DNA of 64,000 nt from contig JARZZO010000002.1 in NCBI GenBank assembly GCA_030544215.1, forward strand, positions 78,623,150-78,687,149. Direction: 5' to 3'. Source of the stretch: Zantedeschia hybrid cultivar. Lineage: Eukaryota > Streptophyta > Magnoliopsida > Alismatales > Araceae. This document shows positions 11,426-23,259 of this stretch, one piece after another (position 1 is the first letter of the stretch; each line of letters begins with the position of its first letter). The notes beneath the pieces are model-generated. The model was not told the DNA's origin and did not search any database. It worked only from the letters and a program-made list of their open reading frames with translations. The position numbers and the translations under genes are program-made.

Positions 11426-12005
11426 TCATATCATTCTTCCTGCCTGTTTATCACCATCCTCCTTATGTTGATGCTGCCTCGATTGATCCAGCTCCTTAGT
11501 AGAAGGTGGTAGAGGAAGTGGGGATTTAGTGGTGGAGGGAAAAATAACACCCTTACTTGGCATAGATGTAGCCTTCGATGAAGATTTCGTCCTTGCATCA
11601 TTGATGCCTAGATTGGGTTCCTTCCTCCCGCGAATTCCACAGCTTCCATCCACCAAAATGGGTTCCTTCCTCCTGCGAATCTCATTGCTACCTTCTGCCA
11701 CGGTTGCACCGTCTTTTGTTGGCCTACCCATTACTGCAGGATCGGAAGGCTGTAGAGATCCTGTAGACTCCCTTTCCTTCTTCCTACCTTGCCCATAAAT
11801 ATGGAAACATTTCTTCCACTCCTGATTCAACCTCGTGATTCCCTCATCCCTTCCACAACTTGGGATGCAAGGGTATAACCTTCCTCCACTCACCTCCGCT
11901 TCATTTACCAACTTTGCCCAGTTAATACCTCATCAAGTGGACCCTTACCTATTTTACCAGGGATAGAACTGTCAACCTTGACCCGAACCCTGGTTCGATT
12001 ATGAT
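11426..12005 (-). pseudogene. LINE ORF1-like fragment
   Basis: Upstream of ORF2 on the minus strand. It begins with a RVRVKVDSSIPG-type stretch (about 11990-11950, typical of plant L1 ORF1 after its nucleic-acid-binding region), then an open 161-codon segment (11911-11426) rich in Ser/Lys/Pro. Position and polarity fit ORF1 of the same LINE. The N-terminal half is missing. Confidence 0.6.
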
Positions 12006-12017
12006 CAAGTTAACCAA

Positions 12018-12600
12018 TCAGCATGAATGTATATTTTGCATAACTTCAAGGCAACTAGGGAAATCTTTCATTTCCAAAAGAAGTTGCAGAAAAGGTGTAT
12101 CAGATCGAATGTTGCTTTGAGAAAGCTTGACAGACTTAATTGGGGTTGTTTTCAGAGAGCACTGAAAGTAAAAGGCTTTAAAGATGAATGGACTAGATGG
12201 ATTTACAGTTGTATAGCAACTGCGAAATTTTCTATTCTTGCTAGTGGCAGTCCATGGGAATGGTTTAGTAGCAGTTTGGGGTTTAGACATGGGGTCACTA
12301 CCCCTCTGTCCTAGTGGTCCAAGTAGCCAGGACGATGCAGAAGAGAGCTGACAATTATGAGCTTATAGAAGGGATCGGTAGGCAGAGATGATGTTATTGT
12401 TATACATGTTTAGTTTACTCGCTGCTGATGATACACTTACATTGCCACTAGGGAAGCTTCAAATTATTAAAACCATACGGTTATTACTATGTTGGAGGAT
12501 GTGACCAGCTTGAAGATTGTTTTTCTAAAATTTGAGCTTGATGAGCAGGATACGAGAAGCGCTTGGCTGCAGTGATAATGGTTCCCCACTTCTTGCCTGA
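12018..12600 (+). pseudogene. Second LINE reverse-transcriptase fragment, opposite strand
   Basis: Plus-strand translation contains LDRLNWGCFQRALKVKGFKD, EWTRWIYSCIATAKFSILAS and FRHG, then a frameshift before the expected DPLSP, then MQKRADNYELIEGIG. These are the RT fingers/palm of a plant L1-type LINE of a different lineage from the minus-strand one. It starts only a few bases beyond the 5' end of that LINE, giving a back-to-back arrangement. Confidence 0.8.
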
Positions 12601-12609
12601 TTCAGGATG

Positions 12610-12987
12610 TGAAGAATGGAGCAGGATTATTTGTTTTTGATGCGGGACAGGAGAGGGGGTAGACCGGAAGTAGAGAGAAGAGAGGGGTTGGAGGAGAAGA
12701 AGACTAGGGTTCCCGTCCCGTCTCGGGAGAAAACACGCAACGGCGGCTCGTCATTTCAAATTTCTTCTTCAATGCTTTCCCACGAGAGGATACAGGACAA
12801 TATATAGACTCTTCAAAGAAACCCTAATATGAAAATTACTAAACTATCCCTAGGACTCCGAAAATAACTAAAAAACATGGGAAAATTACATGTAAATTAA
12901 AAGACTCCAAATGGACCCCTAATGGGCCAACTAAACTGCACATTGGGCCTTTGACCCCATTCCAGCCGTTCCTGGATCCCCATCAGT
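12610..12987 (-). mobile_element. LTR fragment related to the 6.7-8.8 kb element
   Basis: On the minus strand it starts TGATGGGGATCCAGGAACGG, like the other LTR start (TGATGAGGATCC). It passes through an AT-rich block with CATGGGAAAATTACATG and a TATA-like ATATATAG (~12803), and ends in a C/T-rich leader. No partner LTR was found, so it is a solo or broken LTR. Confidence 0.5.
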
Positions 12988-14165
12988 TTTGGCCAGTGGT
13001 CGACTGATTTTGTCCTAGTCGATGCTATCCTGCTTGGCATTGTATTATATGTCCATATTTCAGATATCAGAGACATGGACTTGGAGGCTATTAAGGCCGC
13101 TTCTTTAAACAAGTTTGTCAAAGCAGAGGTGAGATGATGTTGGATTGGTTCCACTAGAAGTTTAGAACAGATCTGTTTTGTCCAGGTGGCTATGGTTGCT
13201 GGAAAAAGACTCAACATTCTTTGGGCCAGGATGGTGGTGATAATAAAAAGTGGGATATTGGTCAAATTAAGGGCAGATACCTATCATTCGAGCAGATATC
13301 CATCATGCATCAGGAAAGGTACTGGCAAAACAGGTGGTATAAGCCATAGTTCTGCTCATAAAATATTTGGATCATGCTTTTTTGTGAACAGTAACTTTGC
13401 AAGGTATGATTCAAGCAGTTCTGTGATCCCTTCTTCCATTATTTCCATTCTTTGATTCACAATAGCACTGCTTTTTGCAGTTTGAAAGACAGTTTGTAGA
13501 GCACATGGAAAGAGTTTGTAGAGCATATGCTGAATGTCCATTAAGACTCTGCTTTCCATCTCCCTCAAAACTTAGACATTTGAACTTCCAAGTTCACTTT
13601 TTGGTGTTTTAGAATTTGATCCTTGTAAATATAGTGAGTTATGAATCTCTGTATCTGTCGTGCTCAGACGTCTTAGATGTTAGTCCCTAAACATTCCTTA
13701 ATAATAGGTTCCTCCAGTTCACAATAGTCTGAGAAATAATAATATTTCATGAATATTGGTATGAAAACAAACAAAAATGTGTAAACCAGCCTAATTACTC
13801 TCTATAAACAATAAAAAGTCAAAAAGAAAAGAGAGAAAGTCAGTCCAGGAGTAGTGTACTGCTAGTGGTCAGGATAGTTAGTCACTTGTCACCCAGGTGG
13901 ACACCCTATAAAAAATGGGCGGTGTTGGGAGGTTATTAAAGTGTGACAAAAGTGGACGATAAGCATTAAAAAATAAAAAGGTTGAAATATAAGTGTTGAA
14001 AACTAAATATGCAAGATATGGTCACTTATTCATAATTCATTATATTTGCAAGAATCAAAATCTAAAAACCCTTATTTTTTATTATAAGAATAATATCAAA
14101 CTTTCCTTGTTTTATGATTGTAATTTGATTTAACTTCGTTTTGATTTCTCTGTAAAAATTTTCAG
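12988..14165 (+). other. Unidentified remnant and leader/intron of the B3 gene
   Basis: 12988-13570 has short broken frames on both strands that I cannot assign. 13600-14165 is AT-rich and ends in a splice acceptor (TTTTCAG at 14159-14165), so an upstream exon of the B3 gene is expected here or was lost to the retroelement cluster. No such exon could be recognised. Confidence 0.4.
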
Positions 14166-14174
14166 ACTGCTCAC

Positions 14175-15869
14175 ATGGCCAGTGACACCCAAGGCAGGAT
14201 CTCTTTACAAGAGAACAGTCTTTCCTCTCAAGAATCCACTAACCGAGGGGGTATGTTATGTTGTTTTAAGAATGATTGGCATGGTCTTGATGAGATTGAT
14301 GTTTTATTTAATTATTGAAATCTTGGCTTCAAATTCTTAGGTGAATGAAAAAATACTGCAACTTTTCTATGTGAGCCCTATTCTTACACTAAATAAATTT
14401 TGTTTCAGATGAACATGCGCAATCGAATGACAATGAAAATGACTGCACTCATATGCTAGAACCACTTTCCGGCAACCCATATTTTACCTGTATCCTTTCG
14501 AAGTCTAATGTTCGGAACCAGTTTCAGTTGGTAAGTTTCTCAGCTATTTGTTTTGATTTCTCTCATTGCACTTTCATGTCTTTTGATATGCAAAATTTTT
14601 GTTGGCGGTTGAGTCCTTTGCAGTTTATTTGTATATTTTGAGTGGCCTAGTTGGGTGAGTGACCCAAGGATTTCAGACATGATATATGTGTGATTCTGAT
14701 GCTTAATTCATGGTTAAGGTTTATTTGTATATATTTAACGTCCCGGTTGTATGGGTGGGTCAAGATAGTATACATGTGGTTCTGATGTATGGTTCGTGGT
14801 TAAGAAGAATGAGTCTGATTAATATGAGGATTTTATGTAATCTTCTAGGGCATGATTATGGGGTATTCTACTTACGCTTCCTGTCCTCGTGCATCTCTTC
14901 ACTGAAAACATGTTCTAATACTACAAACTTTGGTGTACTCTTGAGAGAAGATTGCTTCCTCAGTTACTTGTAGGGATCAATGTTATCATTGAACCGGTCA
15001 TTTAGAGAACATGTCATTGATTTCATAAACAATCTGTTAGGACCAATGCTATGGTAACACTTTTGAGGCTTTCACTTATACATATAATATATTCACGGTC
15101 AACGAAAAATGGGTTGATCAGTCTGTGACATGGATGTGATTTTCCTGAGGTCTGGGATGAATGGATGATTTGAGATTTAGAGTGGGATATTGTATCTGTG
15201 CTTCCTTCTCTTTCCTGCATTTTACACCTCTACTTTAATGCTTAGAAGCCTTTATTTAATATTGGGAGAAGATTGTTTCATAAACGACCTCTAGGGATCA
15301 ACACACAGGTCCTGTAGAGGACATTTATTTCTTCATAAATGATCTACAGGGATCAGTACTCTGTACCTTTTCCTTGCCACTTAATGCACCGATAATTTGT
15401 GTTTGGACTATTGCATGCTCATGGAGGATGGTACGGTATCATGCACTGTTAGAGGATCGTTTGACTACAGAATTACTTTTTTTAAATGCTTTAAAGGTGT
15501 TCTGAGCAGTCTGTCATAGAATCAAGTGACCTTTTCATGTTTGCTAGTTTCACCATCCTCGGCCTTCATCCTTAGGCAATTCCAAAAAGTTTCTACTCCT
15601 TGCTCCCTGAAGATGTTGTGCCTGTGGTTCTTTCTTGCCGAAACAAGATCTGGAATATGTCTTATATCGGTGATCGCCAACTGAGAAGATTTGATGCTGG
15701 ATGGAGAAAGTTTGCTATAGATAACCATTTGAAAATTGGAGATGCTTGTGTTTTTGAGCTCATGGACCGTACAAAATTCGAATTTAAGGTGCAGATTCTT
15801 GACGGGAGAATTCCATTTGATACCCCTAAGAAAGGTCAAAGTTCAGATGCCCCGATCATAATTAACTAA
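14175..15869 (+). CDS. Single-B3-domain transcription factor (REM-type), three exons
   Basis: Exons 14175(14166)-14250, 14409-14530 and 15576-15869 join in frame with GT/AG introns (donors GTATGT and GTAAGT; acceptors TTTCAG and CCTTAG), giving 163 aa ending at TAA. Residues 1-45 are polar and Ser/Asn-rich. Residues 48-142 form one B3 DNA-binding domain: NPYFTCILSKSNV, FQLAIPKSF, LPEDVVPVVL, GWRKFAIDNHLKIGDACVFE. This matches the rice-type B3 proteins of the REM class, nuclear DNA-binding regulators that often carry several B3 domains. The start is the first Met after the acceptor at 14165; an upstream exon with more B3 domains cannot be excluded because retroelement debris lies directly upstream. 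It may be a truncated but still spliceable gene. Biological role unknown. Confidence 0.85.
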
Positions 15870-17318
15870 GAGTGTTATTATAGTACCCTGATGTATCAGA
15901 AGATTCAAACTTCAAGTTATCGTTTGTCAGTTTATGGACTCAACGGTTCTCATCATTATCTCTGATGATCATCTGTAGTATTGTATATGGCATCATTGTT
16001 TTTACTAGCATTTTTGGATCTGACATCCTAAAATCCTGATTTTATGTCAAAACTAGACTCCAGATAGCATGGTAATTTCTGAGTTGCGGTCTATTCGGAC
16101 ATTTTAGTTATAGTTAAAAGCTCTGAACAAGTCGTGTTATTTAGATCTCTCTCTCTCTCACACACACGCGCACACACAAACATTTACACGCCACAGCTGA
16201 ACTGCTCTTTAGGCATATATATAACATGGGAATACTTTCAGAAGGTACACTTTTTGAATGCCTTTTTTATTTTTGATTAAACTCAGTTGGATCCAGTAAA
16301 AGTTATTGACTTGTATTGTTTCTGTGAATAGGGTCAATATGGTTTTAATGTTGGGATAGTGGATTTAAAATACCTGCTTATCATTATCTTTAGGGCAAAG
16401 GCCTGAACTCGTGTAATACACAAACAGATTCAATGACTAAACCATTGGATAATTCTCTTTTACATATAGGTTAAAAAATAGAACCTGACATAATAATACA
16501 CAAAAAATAGTAAGCCTTAACTTCCCTGAGAGCTTAGGAAAGGCAAGGATTATTAAATTACCTACTACACTTTTTACTTCCAGTATGCAATGTTCTCACC
16601 GGTAATAGAAGAAACTATTATGCAAGGTGCACTTTTTTCATCATATAATGCAATATCTTAGACCAAATGATGGACCGGTAAAGACTGGATTGAAGGTAAG
16701 AAATGACATCAATATGCCCAACTTAAGTTGACCATTACTCGGCCGCCTCAATATGTCCTGTTGGATTGTCCATAGATTTCAATGTTGACCACTACAACTT
16801 TTACGTTTGTAGTAAATATATTTCGTATATGCTTTTTTGTATATGCACGGTATATATGGTCAGCTTCATTTTTCATAATCTCCCATCCCAATACCCCACC
16901 CAACTTTGTAATTCTTTGTAAAGTCTCATATACTTCAGCATCGACAGCCGTTTGATTTTGGTTTACAAAAAAACTATAACAATATCTACCGGAGTATCCA
17001 CTAGCCGACATAATTTTCTGCTTCCCACTGCAAAAAAGTGTACAACGCCAACGCCCCCTTGCAAAAAATTTCCTCCAATATCTGCTTATCTATCGGTTTT
17101 GAAGGTTGAAGAGTATGGATATATTTTTTCAAAGTTTTACGATGGAGACAAAGACCCTACCACTATCTACACTATCCACCGTTTCTTTTTTCACTCGTCT
17201 CTGCTATTGATCACATTTATATCTGCAACTTTCATTTGTTCATAAATAAATTCTAAGCCACACACATCCACATTTAAGAAACTGGGCATACTTGGGAAGT
17301 AGAAATTCTTGCAAGTTT
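15870..17318 (+). other. 3' UTR of the B3 gene and gene-free DNA with a CT/CA microsatellite
   Basis: The first ~200 bases resemble 3' UTR. A (CT)n-(CA)n tract lies near 16147-16180. Nothing else is recognisable; open frames at 16748-17245 lack domains and look random. Confidence 0.5.
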
Positions 17319-17593
17319 AAGAACGTGTTTGGTGCAGCTTTTGATTGAAAAACAGTTAAACTTTTATCTAGTTAATTTGTGAGAAAAAAAGTAAGATGTT
17401 TGAAGTCACTTACATAATGTTTAGTTTGTTTATAACTTCCAACCACAAGCTCTAATTTGAAACTATTATTTTTTATTGACTTCCATATAATAATTATGCC
17501 ACGCATGCCCTATAAGGACTTTTAGAGGGAGTAACATTTGGAGGTAAACTTGACATATTTTAAAGGGAGTTATGCCAAGCACGCCCTTTTTAC
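17319..17593. mobile_element. MITE with GTGTTTGG-type ends (probably Tourist-like)
   Basis: The left end GAACGTGTTTGGTGCAGC pairs with right ends ATGCCACGCATGCCC (~17500-17513) or ATGCCAAGCACGCCC (~17571-17585). Resembles the 31128-31414 element. Exact right boundary and target duplication are unresolved. Confidence 0.5.
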
Positions 17594-18477
17594 TTCTCCA
17601 CTTTTAAGAACAAAATAACCGGAAACTTGACATATACATTGTCCGATAACTTAAAAAGGATCCAAAAGATGCTCTTCAAAAAGCAGTGTAACGGATTTTT
17701 TTTTTTTTTTTTGAATCCAGCCTTTTACATGTGCATCCGAACGCATTTAATAAGGAGACAAGAACCATGTGAACTTTTTAAATGACAAAACATGATAAAG
17801 GGACTTATTCCAACCCATCAATTTTGCCCCCCCTTAAAGTGCAACAAACATTTCTCTTTATTTATACGGTGAAATTATGGTTTAAACAATGACACCGGCC
17901 CACACTTTCTAGTACCACCACGCTATTTGTTGCACCTTCACAACTCCTCAACAAGAACCCATCCAAGTATTTGACCAGATGCACACGTAGCAACCTTCTT
18001 ATCGTGAAACGTCAAGCAAGCTGAACTTTCACTTGGAGCTCTCGGATGTGATCACGTTTACGCTTAATTCCATTCTTCCATTAATAAAAGGAGACGGTCT
18101 TTCCGAGACACACCCAAAATCCAATTAAATGATCAAATTGGCTGCGAAACATTGTGGCACTGCACAATCCTGTAGCAACATGATCCTTTTCTTATTGTCG
18201 ATCACTGCACAATCCTGCAACAAAAATTGCGCATCTACTGTGCTGTTTTGACTACGTTCAGACCGGTTCAACTGAAGCGGGTCTCGTAGTACGCATGGGA
18301 GAAAGCTTTAAACAAATTAAGGCGCTCTAATCCATGCCGGACTAGCAGTAATTTCGTCTCCATCACTCGTGAACACATGGCAACAAAAACAAATGCTTGG
18401 TAGCTTGCAAGAAGTTATCACAGGCGACAAATTGGTATCTTCCCCCCCGGCCCACACAAGCTCCCCAAGGCGCAAAA
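17594..18477. other. Gene-free DNA
   Basis: Contains a T-run at 17697-17712 and a C-run near 17827. Nothing that I can support as a gene or element. Confidence 0.4.
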
Positions 18478-18658
18478 CCCGCCCCACTTTACTCTCCCCC
18501 AGAAGCCTACCACCGTCGCCATGACAAACCACCATTACCACCCTCTAATCCCCAACTCAACGATGTTAACGATCCCCAGGACCACAGGCCTAACCCAACA
18601 GCGACGGCACCCAAAACGCCCATCGTCGTCCAGTACCTCGCACGAGGCACCATCTAAA
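18478..18658. repeat. Unit 1 of a ~180-bp tandem duplication
   Basis: Begins CCCGCCCCACTTTACTCTCC and ends CATCTAAA. It contains ACCACCATTACCACCCTCTA and CGATGTTAACGATCCCCAGG, both repeated in the second unit. Confidence 0.85.
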
Positions 18659-19335
18659 CCCGGCCCACTTCACTCTCCCACAGAAGGGGGGCTGTTTCGA
18701 TCCGTTACTAAAAAAAAATAATATCTATTTTCGATAAAAATACCCGTCCGACAGTTATCGCAATCGGAAACAGATATTTCCGATAAGCGGAATCAGAAAC
18801 CGAAACACCTATTTCCGTATATCGCTTTTCGATTTTCGATTCCAATTATTATTAAAAAATTTTAAATATAACTTTATAGATACATAGTTACATTCATTGT
18901 GTTTTAATTTTATTGATCATTGTCTAATATACGCGTATTGGTTATATTTAGGTCTCATTTTATATGTTTTAAACAAATAAATCAAGAAATTAACAGTTTT
19001 CGAAAATTATCGAAAATAATATTCGATTCTGATATAGAAACTGGAAACAAATTGGAAATGGAAAATGAACTTTCCAATAAACGGAAACAAAAAATGCACT
19101 TTCCAATCTTATCAGAATCAAAAACAGAAACATGTTATCGTTATTGGAATCGAAAACACATGTTTTTGTATCTGTATCCTATCCGTTTACAGCCCTACCC
19201 AGAAGTCTATCACCATCACCATGACAAACCACCATTACCACCCTCTAATCCCCGACTCAACGATGTTAACGATCCCCAGGACCACAGGCCTAACCCAACA
19301 GCGACGGCACTACCTCGCATGGGGGCCCATCTAAA
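18659..19335. repeat. Unit 2 of the tandem duplication, split by a hAT insertion
   Basis: The unit starts at 18659 (CCCGGCCCACTTCACTCTCC), is interrupted after CACAGAAG by the element at 18687-19197, and resumes at 19198 (CCCAGAAG) through CATCTAAA at 19335. It lacks ~22 bases present in unit 1. Confidence 0.85.
18687..19197. mobile_element. hAT-type MITE inserted in the tandem duplication
   Basis: 511 bp. The right end ATCCGTTTACAGCCCTA is the usual plant hAT MITE end, and the left end GGGGGCTGTTTCGATCC is its diverged complement. It is flanked by 8-bp copies CACAGAAG/CCCAGAAG (7 of 8), matching an uninterrupted CCCAGAAG in unit 1. Interior is AT-rich with many CGATAA/GGAAAC words. Confidence 0.8.
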
Positions 19336-20672
19336 TTATGCCTACACGGGCTACGGACCCGTGTAGAGAGATAGCTAGATGGGCCGCGGTGAGCCTAGGG
19401 CCCACGGTGCTATCCCCGGTACACTGTGTCCCCAGTGGGCCTTTAGATGACGACGCCGATGCCCACCCCCGGCCAAACCCGCGATGCACGCGTCCCCCGT
19501 TCGAGAGATCGATATCGCATCTAGAGAGAGAGCCAAAGAACAATAAATTGATGCCTACGCCATAAGAAACTACAAAACGCCACAGCGGTGCCGCTCGTTT
19601 GGATCCGTGTGCGCATGGACCCCCCGCCCTTCGCACGATCGAAACAACAAGAAAGCCCAAGTACAAATAATATCTGATCCCAATCTGGAAAGGATAAAGC
19701 CGAAAGAAGGGGACGAAGAAAGAAATCACAAGAACGTGATCCGTCTCGGTGCGGTTACTACTTACCGGATGCGTCACGGGCTCTGGCCGCTCCTCTTTCA
19801 CATGCGTCGGTGAGGGGAAGAAAACCGCACCGCACGCTCTTGATGAGCCCCAGTTGAGATCACCTCCCCACCTGGCTCGACGAGCACGCGAACTGGAAAC
19901 TTCTGGAGAAGGAAAGAGAAAAAAAACCTCAGATCAGGTGAAGAGTCGAACATCTTGGAAGGCTTCCAACTTCTCCCTCTCTGACGTGATGCCCTCACCT
20001 CAACAAATCCCTGCCATTCTCAAAAAAAAAAGGAAAAGGAAAAAAAAAAAAACCCTGCTGCGTACATCATCCAAAACAAGAACCGAACAAAGAAAGGAAG
20101 AGGGAGAGAGAGAAGAACACATCACATGGCGACATAGCAGTGAAAATTTCCCAGCATTACATCAAATTCCTGCACTAAAAGGCCCATCTGAGTAAGAATT
20201 AAGGGAGGAATTAAGGAGCCCCAGAGGGGTATCGTGGCATCGGGTCATTGGTCGAACGCCATGCGCTCGTGCAGAGGATGATCTTCCGATCGGTGGTGGA
20301 CGGTGGGGATCTGGACATCCGCGCCTAATTAAACGACGCGCCTTCGCCGGCAAAAGCGGAGAACAGCTGGCACCCAAGCCAGCGGGCATGGACCTGGCAG
20401 GAAAAAGGAGTACGGGCGAAGCCGGAGTCCCTCGGCCCGCCGGTAACCACCAACGGTAACAAGAAATCGTCGACGTCACCAACGGAAAAAAAAACCAACG
20501 GCGTGGGAGGAAAAATTATAGAATTTTATATATCCAATTCTTTTTCACAACGAAGAACGGAGCGGATGGCACGGGATGCCCGGCCGACGCGCACAAGCGG
20601 GAACGACTGACGCGTGCGAAAACACGCGCGATTGGAACAGCTTCTCGAGAGACCCGCACGTGCCGGCGCCTC
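19336..20672. other. GC-rich flank and 3' region of the small membrane-protein gene
   Basis: Moderately GC-rich with A-runs at 20016-20052. A 156-codon minus frame (19801-19331) and plus frames have no recognisable features. About 20540-20672 is likely 3' UTR of the minus-strand gene. Confidence 0.4.
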
Positions 20673-21421
20673 CTATGCGGCGCTCCTCCTCCCCAGCTTC
20701 CGGCTGCCGTGGTGGCCGCGGAGCCTCTCCAGCTCCTTCAGGCTCCGGTGGCCCCGCAGCGCCGCCGATACGACCGCGCCGCCGCCCGCCGCCGCGTACC
20801 GCCCGATGCCCGCCGCCGACACTGCTGCGGAGGTACCGGGATTTATTAATTTCTTGGTTTAACAGATGACTCCGACGAGGAACGATGGAAGGAAGAAGAG
20901 GAGGGATGGGGAAGAGAGGGCGTGGAAGAAGGGAAGCACAGATCGATCGGCGAGTTTGCAAAGCTGCATTGTACCTGTCTTGTCGAAAGGCCGGCCGACG
21001 CCTCCGATATCGGTCATATCTGCACATGGCGAGCGAAGCAAGAAGAGGTTACGGTGTGAGACGAAGCGCATCAAGAGAGGGGGCGGGAGGAGGGAAGGGA
21101 GATTTCTTCTGGAGTACCTGTGGTGGAGGGGTCGTGGGAGCAGAGGTAGAGGACGAGGAAGCAGAGGAGGATAAGAACGGGGATGAGGTGGATCGACCGC
21201 TCCGTGCCGGCGACGCCGCCACCGGAGGAGCTCCGGCGGAGGGGCCGCTCCGGCATGGTCTCGCTGCCATCACCCCCGCCGTCGGCTATCTCCAGCACGC
21301 CCGCTCCTCCTCCGGCCTTTTTCTTCCGCTTCTTCTTGCCATCGTCGTCGTCGTCCTCCGCCGCGGGGTGGTTCGGAGGGAGGTACTTCCCGGCGGGGGA
21401 CCCCAGCGACTGCCTCTGCAT
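20673..21421 (-). CDS. Small plant-specific single-pass membrane protein (MQRQSLGSP family), two exons
   Basis: Exon 1 is 21421-21118 and exon 2 is 20824-20673 on the minus strand, with a 293-bp GT/AG intron (ACAG|GTACTC; CTCCGCAG|CAG). The product is 151 aa. Seen: the conserved start MQRQSLGSP, an acid/base cluster (DDDDDGKKKRKKK, 23-35), one hydrophobic helix at about 77-94 (IHLIPVLILLCFLVLYLC) followed by SHDPS, and a basic tail RSLKELERLRGHHGSRKL. I recognise this layout from an unnamed plant transmembrane family; its function is not known to me. Stop TAG is at 20675-20673. The acceptor is a tandem CAGCAG, so a 150-aa form lacking one Ala is expected too. High GC in both exons; the leader on the minus strand is C/T-rich. 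Neighbouring frames on the plus strand are shadows. Confidence 0.85.
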
Positions 21422-22676
21422 GCTCCCCGGAAGAGAGAGAGCGCAGAGACTAGAGAGAGAGAACAGAGCAGAGGCTAGAGAGAGAAAGGGAGAGGGGAGG
21501 GGGAGAGAGACGAGCGGGGAGTGTGAGGTGTGGGCTCTGGGGAAGAAGGGTGTTGGGGTGGTGGTGGTCTTTAAAATAGGCCCTTTTCTTCTTTTTTATT
21601 TAGATTAAAAACATAAAAGAAAATGATGGAAAAGGCCGCGCCCTTTTGGGCCCACCAGTCTGGAGGGGGATATAGTTTCGTTGGAAATTTACTGGAATTC
21701 TTGGGGAGTACATCAGGCATGGTGGCCACCTTTGTCTCAAGAATTAATTAGACCTCACAAACCTGGACCAATTTAACCTGGTTAAGGCAAAAAATGGGTT
21801 TAGAGTTAAAAGTAATGAATTTTTAGCCCGGTCAGATTGAAGTTGAAAACATTAAGATTCATCTTAATTTGAGTTAGAAAGAACACTTTTCTCTCTGTTT
21901 CATCTTAACCGTGTTAAGATTAAATGTTAGTTTTTCTTTGATCAAGTAACTTAGTGGTAATTGACGGAGGTGAATACCTACGAAGAGGAAGGGGTCAAGT
22001 TCATATCACGGCAGAAACGTAGGATGAAACATGGGAAAAGGAAACGCCCATGAAACCATCAGCTAGTCCGTACGGCTCAAGATTAAATGTTAGGTTATAC
22101 AGTTCTAGTTTGGAATTGGATGATATGGAATTTGGGGTGGACAAGGTCTCATCATATTATATACTATGATATAATCTAGTTTATTCCCACGTCAAGAATT
22201 AATAATGTCACACATCAAGGTCTAATTTAATTGTTGCCATGACTAGCATTAATAATGCTTCATATCAAAGGCAACATCATACTCCACAGGTTTGTTAATT
22301 AATAGCATTTTTTTCTTAGATGTGGAAGACATAATTATGACAATTATGCATTTCTACATTTAATGGTACTCATTTTCGAACTAACTTATTTAAATGTATA
22401 GTGGTACAACTTTGCTTGTCATTAATGTGCACATGACATGTGGCTCCTTTGTTAGTCCCCTTCTAGTAGCAACATGGGCTTAACACATCTTACTAAGCAT
22501 AATTTTTAGGCCACTAAGCTTCCACTTGGCATTTTAATAATCTGACTGCCAGGCTTGTTTTTCTTAATCAAAAGGCTGGATTTCACGAACACATGCTTTT
22601 AGCTCTGATCACACTGTCAGAGCATGAACCATAATTTAATGATCTGTAAAGCACGTGTAGATGCAACCGTTATATG
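21422..22676. other. 5' leader and upstream region of the small membrane-protein gene, then intergenic
   Basis: 21430-21520 is a GA-rich (CT on the minus strand) tract suited to a 5' UTR. Beyond ~21600 the sequence is AT-rich with nothing recognised. Confidence 0.4.
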
Positions 22677-22690
22677 ATACCAAGGTTTTT

Positions 22691-22881
22691 TTTTTTTTTT
22701 TTTTGAACAGGTAGACTAGTGACAACGGAGGAGATTTCTAATTAAGGTCTTGGATTTGAAACTCGATGTTCGGCCGAATCAAACGTGGGAAAGAAAAAAG
22801 ACATCCGCGAGAGGCTCTCTCGCAGGATTTGAATCGGGATCTCCGGCGAGGAACATGTCCGTTGCACCATAGACACCGGAC
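22691..22881 (-). mobile_element. tRNA-derived SINE
   Basis: Minus strand: an A-box TGGTGCAACGG (~22870-22860), a B-box-like GATTCAAATCC (~22836-22826), then body and an A-tail seen as the T-run ending at 22704. It is flanked by near-perfect direct repeats ATACCAAGGTTTTT (22677-22690) and ATATCAAGGTTTTT (22882-22895). Length (~190 bp), promoter boxes, A-tail and ~14-bp duplication all fit a plant SINE. Confidence 0.85.
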
Positions 22882-23259
22882 ATATCAAGGTTTTTCTTAC
22901 CAGCGAAGGAAGCTTAGAATGTGATCAACCTTATTAAAACGTCAACGCTGGAGAGCAGTATGAACCTTTGATTGATGGCATCTCTTTACCATTTGTTCAA
23001 GCATTTGTATACTTGTTGAGCTAGGTTTTAAAATCCAGTTCTTTCCAACCAATGCAGCCGTTTACCAATTTTTTATGAATGATACAAATTAAGTTGTGCT
23101 TGGCGCAGCACCTCATGGATTTGCAATTATTCCATCCAATGGATCTTTTGCTAGTTTGTCATGTTGTAACTCATCTATCTCGTTTGAAGAACATCCTCAA
23201 CTCTGAGGCTACGCTATTATTCATCAGGGATTGGTGTCCCGCCGTGCAGCTAGTGGAGA

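Noticed and set aside
15522..15839. 105-codon minus-strand frame
   Set aside because: Antisense of B3 exon 3, which has a complete conserved domain on the plus strand.
19331..19801. 156-codon minus-strand frame
   Set aside because: Overlaps the tandem duplication edge, no recognisable domain, no start context or homologous exon partner.
20885..21478. 197-codon plus-strand frame
   Set aside because: Antisense to the membrane-protein gene, whose exon 1 has a recognised start, a membrane helix and consistent splicing.
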